DNA of 64,000 nt from Typha latifolia (Eukaryota; Streptophyta; Magnoliopsida; Poales; Typhaceae), in contig CM034100.1 in NCBI GenBank assembly GCA_019914945.1, forward strand, positions 2,431,209-2,495,208. The letters are read 5' to 3'. The notes under the pieces are model-generated. The model was given only the letters and a program-made list of their open reading frames with translations, had not been told where the DNA came from and ran no database searches. A program made the position numbers and the translations under genes. This document shows, one piece after another, positions 58,810 to 64,000 of this stretch (the first letter of the stretch is position 1; each line of letters begins with the position of its first letter).

Positions 58810-61660
58810 GATCTCCAAGAAAGCCGCGGCCCTGCAACATGCGGATCAGATACCACTCCCCATCACTCGACCTGCGCACCGAAGATCAAACCCCAAGAAG
58901 TCATCAGTAAATAGGAAAAAAAAAATCCAAGAAAAATCAAGGGGATAAAAACCTTAAAATCGAACGAAAATAGTAAAAATCGAATATTTTTTCTCGGTTC
59001 GATCCGATCGCTTAATTCGCGCTCTTACATGTGCTTGAGAGAATCGGGGAAGAAGGGGGAAGGAAGAGGCCAGGCGACAGCTTGCCTCCCTCTCCTCGCT
59101 ATAAGACGAGACCTAAACCACTTACGACTCTCACTCCGACAGACACGTGGCACTATCATATTAGGTAGAAGGAGTCCTTGCTGTTTCGGGTTGTGGATGG
59201 AGTTACTGATTGCTACCAAAGCGGTTTCGGTGACGGGAGAGGTTTCCTTCAAAGGCCCTAGAGAGATCGACACGTGCTCCATCGTGCGGTTGCTAAAGTA
59301 GAGTAACGCCCTAGGGATGCGTGCGGTACACGAGGGTTTCGTTCGAGATGGGTTGGAGCGGATCAGTTTGGGCGTGAGTCCCGAGTCCGAAACGGTTTAC
59401 TTGTCATACGAGTGACTATGTTTTAAGACTATTATTTACGGGGCCTCCTCTCAATAGATAGTTATTTTAGATATATATAATCAAAGATAAGTTATTTTTA
59501 TGTACTTTAAACTATTATAAAATGGCAAATACTTTAATATCACTCTAAAAATTATAATTTAATCTAATACAGTTTTCAAATCTTATACCAATTTTTCGGT
59601 ACCGGTTCTAAAACTATATTACATAAAAAAATCACATTTTAATCAACAAGATTTAATATGTGTGCCTATATTACACCTTATTTTCTTCTGTTAAGATTTC
59701 TCTCTCTTAAATATGATTGTAATAAATATAATTAAGTTTTAATTATTAAAAATATTATTTAATATTAAAGTATTTAAATTTGATTCTTTGGTGATAGACT
59801 TTAATTTAAATATGATTCTCTATCTCAATCGTTTATTAAATTTTATTTAAATTAATCTTAAACTAACGAGAAATATATATATATAATAATAAAATAATTA
59901 AATATATAAAATTTAATTAAACTTTCATTAAGTTAATTATAAAAATATATCAATACCCTTATTATGATATATATACATTACTCTCAGTTAAGGATATATA
60001 TATTTTTTACTCGATAAATTATTAAGATAATATAATTATAAAAAAAAATAATATGCAAAGTAATATATTTAAAAAATAATAATTACCTATTGAACATATA
60101 ATATTTTTAAAATTTGTTGCAATCCTATTATACCCTTAATGACCGTTAGATTTTCATCAAACCGATTAATAAACAATTATATTTACAGAACAAAATAAGT
60201 GCTCTAATATTTTTCCTCGAACTTCTTTCTCATATATCTCTCTCATTCCTCTCCCAATTTTTTTTTTCTTTTTCTCCAAGAGCAAAATAGAGAGAGAAGA
60301 AAAAGTAAAGAACACTAGGGCCAATTAAAAAAAAAAAAGCTAATCTAAAAGTGTTTTTTTAAAAATAAAACCAAAAGATAGGAGTAGAATAATAAATACT
60401 TATAAGATAAGGTGTAAATAATAATAAGAGTGAAGTACATAATACTTTTAATCAATTTCCCTAAGAAGTTATTAACTACCACATCTGTTGGGCATTATCA
60501 ACAAAATATGAGAGTATAATAAACCTAAAAGATACGGTGTTAAATACAATTCTCCTTTGAAGATATTTTGCTCTCAAAGTGATCCATTAGCCCTTTATGC
60601 AGGAGCTTCGTGCATCGGGCGGTGAAGGCGATCTCCTGTGGGGGCCAACTGCGTCGCCGTACAATCAATGGCAGTTAGAAAAAGGTGGTTGTTTACTCTA
60701 ATTTTTTTAAATATTTTTTTAGACTTTTAATAAACGTGCTTGGAATATTGAGAGGACTTCCGAATGGAAATTTCCACGATGAAATGGACGAGAATTTAAT
60801 TGGGGTTTGACATAACCTAAGAATATGCAATGATTTGACGCATAAGTCAATCATTTGAACTATTTAGGAGAAAAGGTGAGATGGAACCATAATAAACTAC
60901 TAAAATAATATTTTATTAATCCTTCTAGGTTTTTACCTGATGGAATTACTGTGGAGATAGTAGCATTTGCAATGGAGATTCTGGATTTTGTTTTATTTGT
61001 TCGGACATCCGTGAGTGTCGGAAATGATGTTGGATTCTCCTTTTAGTTGATGGGACTTGGTCCTGAATCTGTTGTGTTGTGGCCTGACATAGTTGTAGAT
61101 TATTTCTTCCAATTTTCTCAACTAGAAACATGCAGTATATAATTATCCAGGATTTATTATAATAATATATGTTACTATTAGTCAACCTTTTGATGGACGT
61201 CATCGTCTTTAACAGTAATATAGAAAGGCATCATCTTCTTCACTGGGCTATGAGATGTTTCAAAGGCGAAAAGATTGATGCGAAGCTTAAAAGGTACCTG
61301 ATTTCCGAAGGCTATTTCTTCTCTAACTTTGAACAGCATATTGAAATAAAGAAGAAGGAGGAGAAGCAGCAGCATAATTGTATGTAAACTGAGAAGAAAG
61401 GAAGGATTGGAGAAACTTCTCGGCAGCAAGCAAATATTATCATCTGAAGATCTTAACCAATCAATCATAAAATTATAATCATAAGTCGGAAAATCTGAAT
61501 TAACCAATCAACAAGAGCGTCAAAATTTCCCCAACAGCAAATCCGAAACATAATAGAAGTAATCTATTTGGTGCATCAGATTAAAGTTATTTCTTTTGTA
61601 CTGAGAAGAGGGCGATCCAAGGAGTAGTCTGGATCACTGGATCCAAGTAGAGCAATGTAC

Positions 61661-61978
61661 ATGCTAAAGCAAGTCACATGCTGCAACTGTACTTCGTCGC
61701 CTCCGGCTCCGGCAATTCGCGAGAGAGGGAGAGAGGTGAGGTAGAGGAGAAGATGAGAGGCTGAAGGTGGGAGGGCTGCGGTGAGAGGGAAGAAGGAGAC
61801 AGAGGAGGTGGGAAAGGTGGCGTGCACGGTAAGGGAAAGGGAAGAAGGAAGACGGGAGGACGCTGGGGTAGGGTGGCAGGTGCCTGTGACGCGTGCGTCA
61901 CGGGATTTTTTTTTTATTTTTTTATTTGGGGTGTTACAAATGTACTCTGATCCTCTAACATGAATGCTAAAGCAAGTC
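61661..61978. mobile_element. Possible insertion flanked by a 15-bp direct repeat
   Basis: ATGCTAAAGCAAGTC occurs at 61661-61675 and 61964-61978. The 288 bases between are purine-rich, then hold GTGACGCGTGCGTCAC, a T-rich stretch and GGGGTGTTACA. A long direct repeat around a foreign-looking stretch suggests a retroposon-type target duplication, but no family was recognised. Confidence 0.4.
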
Positions 61979-62399
61979 TATATACCCAATTTAACACCGA
62001 TCTTTTCGTCTATTTCTAATTTACACACACTATTTTTTTTATGTCATGAATGTAAATTATTGCTTTTAAACTAAACCATTGGTTCCTGTTAGAAGAGTAT
62101 TCAAACAACTTCCCCCTTTTTGAGTTTTCCTTAACATAGTTATAATCTTATGCTGTTATTGAATCGGCCAAGCTTGTGCTTGTTTTTTTTTTTCATCTTA
62201 GCTTGAGATAAAAGATTATTCTTATCTAGATTCTCATCTCATAATTATTAAATTTAGATATAATGATCCACAAGCAACTCATTAACTACTCTAAAAATTT
62301 AAATTATTAAAAAAATATAACTTTTATATCATATTCTAACAATAATTCTCCCTCACTCTTATGTCAGAGACATTTTAGTAGAGCAAAGAAATAGGATTT

Positions 62400-62440
<41 letters not shown>

Positions 62441-62442
62441 AG
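62400..62442. repeat. Compound (CA)n(TA)n microsatellite
   Basis: About 9 CA units followed directly by about 11 TA units. Confidence 0.9.
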
Positions 62443-62544
62443 TTTCATATTTTAAATAAGAAAAAAATTTAAATCACATCCCATGTGGTAGCTTGTAGTA
62501 TATATGATATATCAATGGACAAAGACAATTAATCATATACTCAC

Positions 62545-62930
62545 TTTAGGAATAAATTTTTTTTTATTCTAAAATATAACTATTTATTCTAAATAATAAT
62601 TAATATCATAATAATCTCATTCTAAAATATAAATATTATTCATTAAAATTATATTATCTATCACACATTAACTTAATTACTAATTTACTATTAATATTTA
62701 TTTTATCAATTTATTTTATATCAAATTAAATAGTATTTATAATAATTCTATAAAAATTAAAATATTTTTTCTTAATTTTTCTTTCGGTTCATATTACAAC
62801 AAAGATAATTATTATATCATTATTCTATAATACATGTCAACATAAGAATATCGATTCCTAAAAAAAAAAACCCCATTATAAAAATAAATACCTATTTTAA
62901 AATTATTCTTAAAATAAACGAGGCTTTAAA
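62545..62930. mobile_element. AT-rich MITE, family A copy 2
   Basis: The left end reads CTCACTTTAGGAATAA and the complement of the right end GCCTCGTTTATTTTAAGAATAA, matching the ends of the element at 53887-54311. The interior aligns as well (ATTCTAAAATATAACTATTTATTCTA, then CATTAAAATTATATTATCTA and TTTATATCAAATTAAA segments). It is non-coding and more decayed than copy 1. Confidence 0.65.
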
Positions 62931-63621
62931 AAAAATATGCTATAGAATAAGAAATGCAAGATGGAGATAGCACTCTCAAGCCGCAAAACCCCCTATCTAA
63001 TAATATAACTCTCTCTAAATACATAGGAAAAGAGAGAGTGAGCGCGTGACTGGTCAAAGTGGACTTGTAGTTTTCCCGGGAGGTCATCCAATTTGGCTCA
63101 TTAACAGACTTTTAGAAACTCTATGATAAGCATTCAAATACTATTGCAAAATTTACTCTTTTTATTTTTTCCACTGGAATAAATTTAATTTTCTTAATTT
63201 TTTGGATTTCGGTGAAATATATATAATGTTTGCAAGCGGTTCGGATTCGGCACAACTCTTAATATTTAATTTTTAGTATTGGAATGCTCAAAGTAAAGAT
63301 GTGTAGCTAGATAGCATAACTGCATATCATATGGAACAGGAGCAAGTTGGATTCATATGCTTCGCCAAACTGCGTAGAAACCAGGAGGAGTATTCCTCGT
63401 TGACCCCAGAACTAGTCATCATTAATAATATTATGTGCTGTGAGAGATCATTTCTATCATCGAGTGGATGGTTTAAAATAATTGCACTAAATAAGTAATA
63501 CTATTAGGAGTCAAAAACTCGGGTGAGAGCCAGCGGGAGATTGTGGAATAGAGTTCCAAGTTTCTTTGTTGTTTGCTTCCTTTGCATCTGTGATTGTGAG
63601 GGAGAACGAAGATCTAGAGAG

Positions 63622-64000
63622 ATGGAGCCACTAGCAATTGCAGCAGCAATTGGAGGATTCGTAATACCATTCCTCAATACACTGTTTCAGAAAGCCTTCA
63701 ACCACAATATGGATAAGTGGCTGGAATCTCATGTTGTCGTCGGCGATCTGAAAGGGATCGGGACGACAGTTCTGAAGATCCAAGCGGCGGTCAGCCAGAT
63801 GGAAGGGAGGCAGGTGCCAGATCAGGGTGTCCTCCTGTGGCTGAGGGAGCTCAAGGATGCAGCTTATGAAGCTGACGACCTACTTGATGAAGTTATGACG
63901 GTGGTCCGGAGAACTCTGCAGGTGAGCACCACGGCCGACCCCAGTACTGTTTCCGTTGATAAAATTCTTGCCGATAGAATCAAATATATTAGAAACACGC
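63622..64000 (+). CDS. CC-NBS-LRR disease resistance protein, N-terminal part (cut by window end)
   Basis: The frame opens with MEPLAIAAAIGGFVIPFLNT and stays open for 126 codons to the window edge. It shows the Rx_N-type coiled-coil domain of plant intracellular immune receptors: a hydrophobic first helix, then a KIQAAVSQMEGR helix, then WLRELKDAAYEADDLLDE at 73-90, the EDVID-like region of RGA-type proteins. The NB-ARC and LRR parts should follow outside the window. Whether the gene is intact cannot be judged. Confidence 0.9.
   Translation, partial: MEPLAIAAAIGGFVIPFLNTLFQKAFNHNMDKWLESHVVVGDLKGIGTTVLKIQAAVSQMEGRQVPDQGVLLWLRELKDAAYEADDLLDEVMTVVRRTLQVSTTADPSTVSVDKILADRIKYIRNT

Larger units (their letters stand above)
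58810..63621. other. Intergenic: exonuclease-gene promoter, AT-rich DNA and repeats before the NLR gene
   Basis: 58810-59110 holds the leader of the exonuclease gene, and 59110-59420 is GC-richer with a CACGTGGCA motif near 59144. 59450-60580 is extremely AT-rich. An isolated GC-rich patch lies at 60600-60690. A possible insertion lies at 61676-61963, a CA/TA repeat at 62400-62442 and a MITE at 62545-62930. No protein gene was recognised before 63622. Confidence 0.55.

Noticed and set aside
61576..61901. Minus-strand Pro/Ser/Leu-rich frames
   Set aside because: They translate a purine-rich low-complexity stretch and lie across a possible insertion; no motif was recognised.

Overview
The window is nuclear DNA of a flowering plant. 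The genes are split by GT-AG introns, the intergenic DNA is AT-rich with plant-type transposons, and there is a plant nuclear tRNA-Asn gene. The products include CHL27/CRD1, a VQ protein, a NOI protein and a CC-type NLR. Codon use and the alanine/serine-rich N-termini of the LRR and SnRK1-beta proteins look monocot-like, but that is inference. All gene models were built by hand from splice signals and reading-frame continuity. Where I know the family's size, the spliced length agrees with it (calmodulin 149 aa, CSN2 439 aa, CRD1 406 aa).

Layout. 1-5868 is a stack of three same-strand L1-type LINE copies: one long, degenerate copy that begins before the window, then two 5'-truncated copies. 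Each ends in poly(A) followed by the same GTTGG. 6440-8848 (+) is a DHHC protein S-acyltransferase. 10161-12497 (+) is the chloroplast Mg-protoporphyrin IX monomethyl ester cyclase CRD1/CHL27. 13513-18970 (+) is COP9 signalosome subunit 2. 20169-22879 (-) is calmodulin. 23931-28095 (-) is a SnRK1 beta subunit. 29179-33024 (-) is a small secreted LRR protein of the LRR1/SERK-ectodomain-like type. 35020-35093 (-) is tRNA-Asn(GUU). 36190-36639 (-) is a SIB1-like VQ protein. 41033-44407 (+) is a plastid PpiC-rhodanese fusion (STR12 type). 45863-47087 (+) is a small RIN4-like/NOI protein. 48400-58809 (-) is an ERI2-like DEDDh exonuclease with a GRF zinc finger, a GC-AG intron and a 6.3-kb intron full of mobile DNA. 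63622 to the window edge (+) is the start of a CC-NLR resistance gene.

The genes form no operon or cluster. They are independent transcription units in chlorophyll synthesis, calcium and energy signalling, protein turnover, RNA metabolism and immunity. Several promoter or 5'-UTR elements are visible: a G-box before CRD1, telo-boxes in the CSN2 and LRR1 leaders, and a site-II-like palindrome before the rhodanese gene.

I found no clear new biochemical system. The most unusual structures are the LINE stack that reuses one target, and a non-autonomous hAT-like element at 51563-53203. That element has an 8-bp target duplication, GTGCC/GGCAC palindromes, a tandem duplication spanning its left end and an expanded hexamer repeat.
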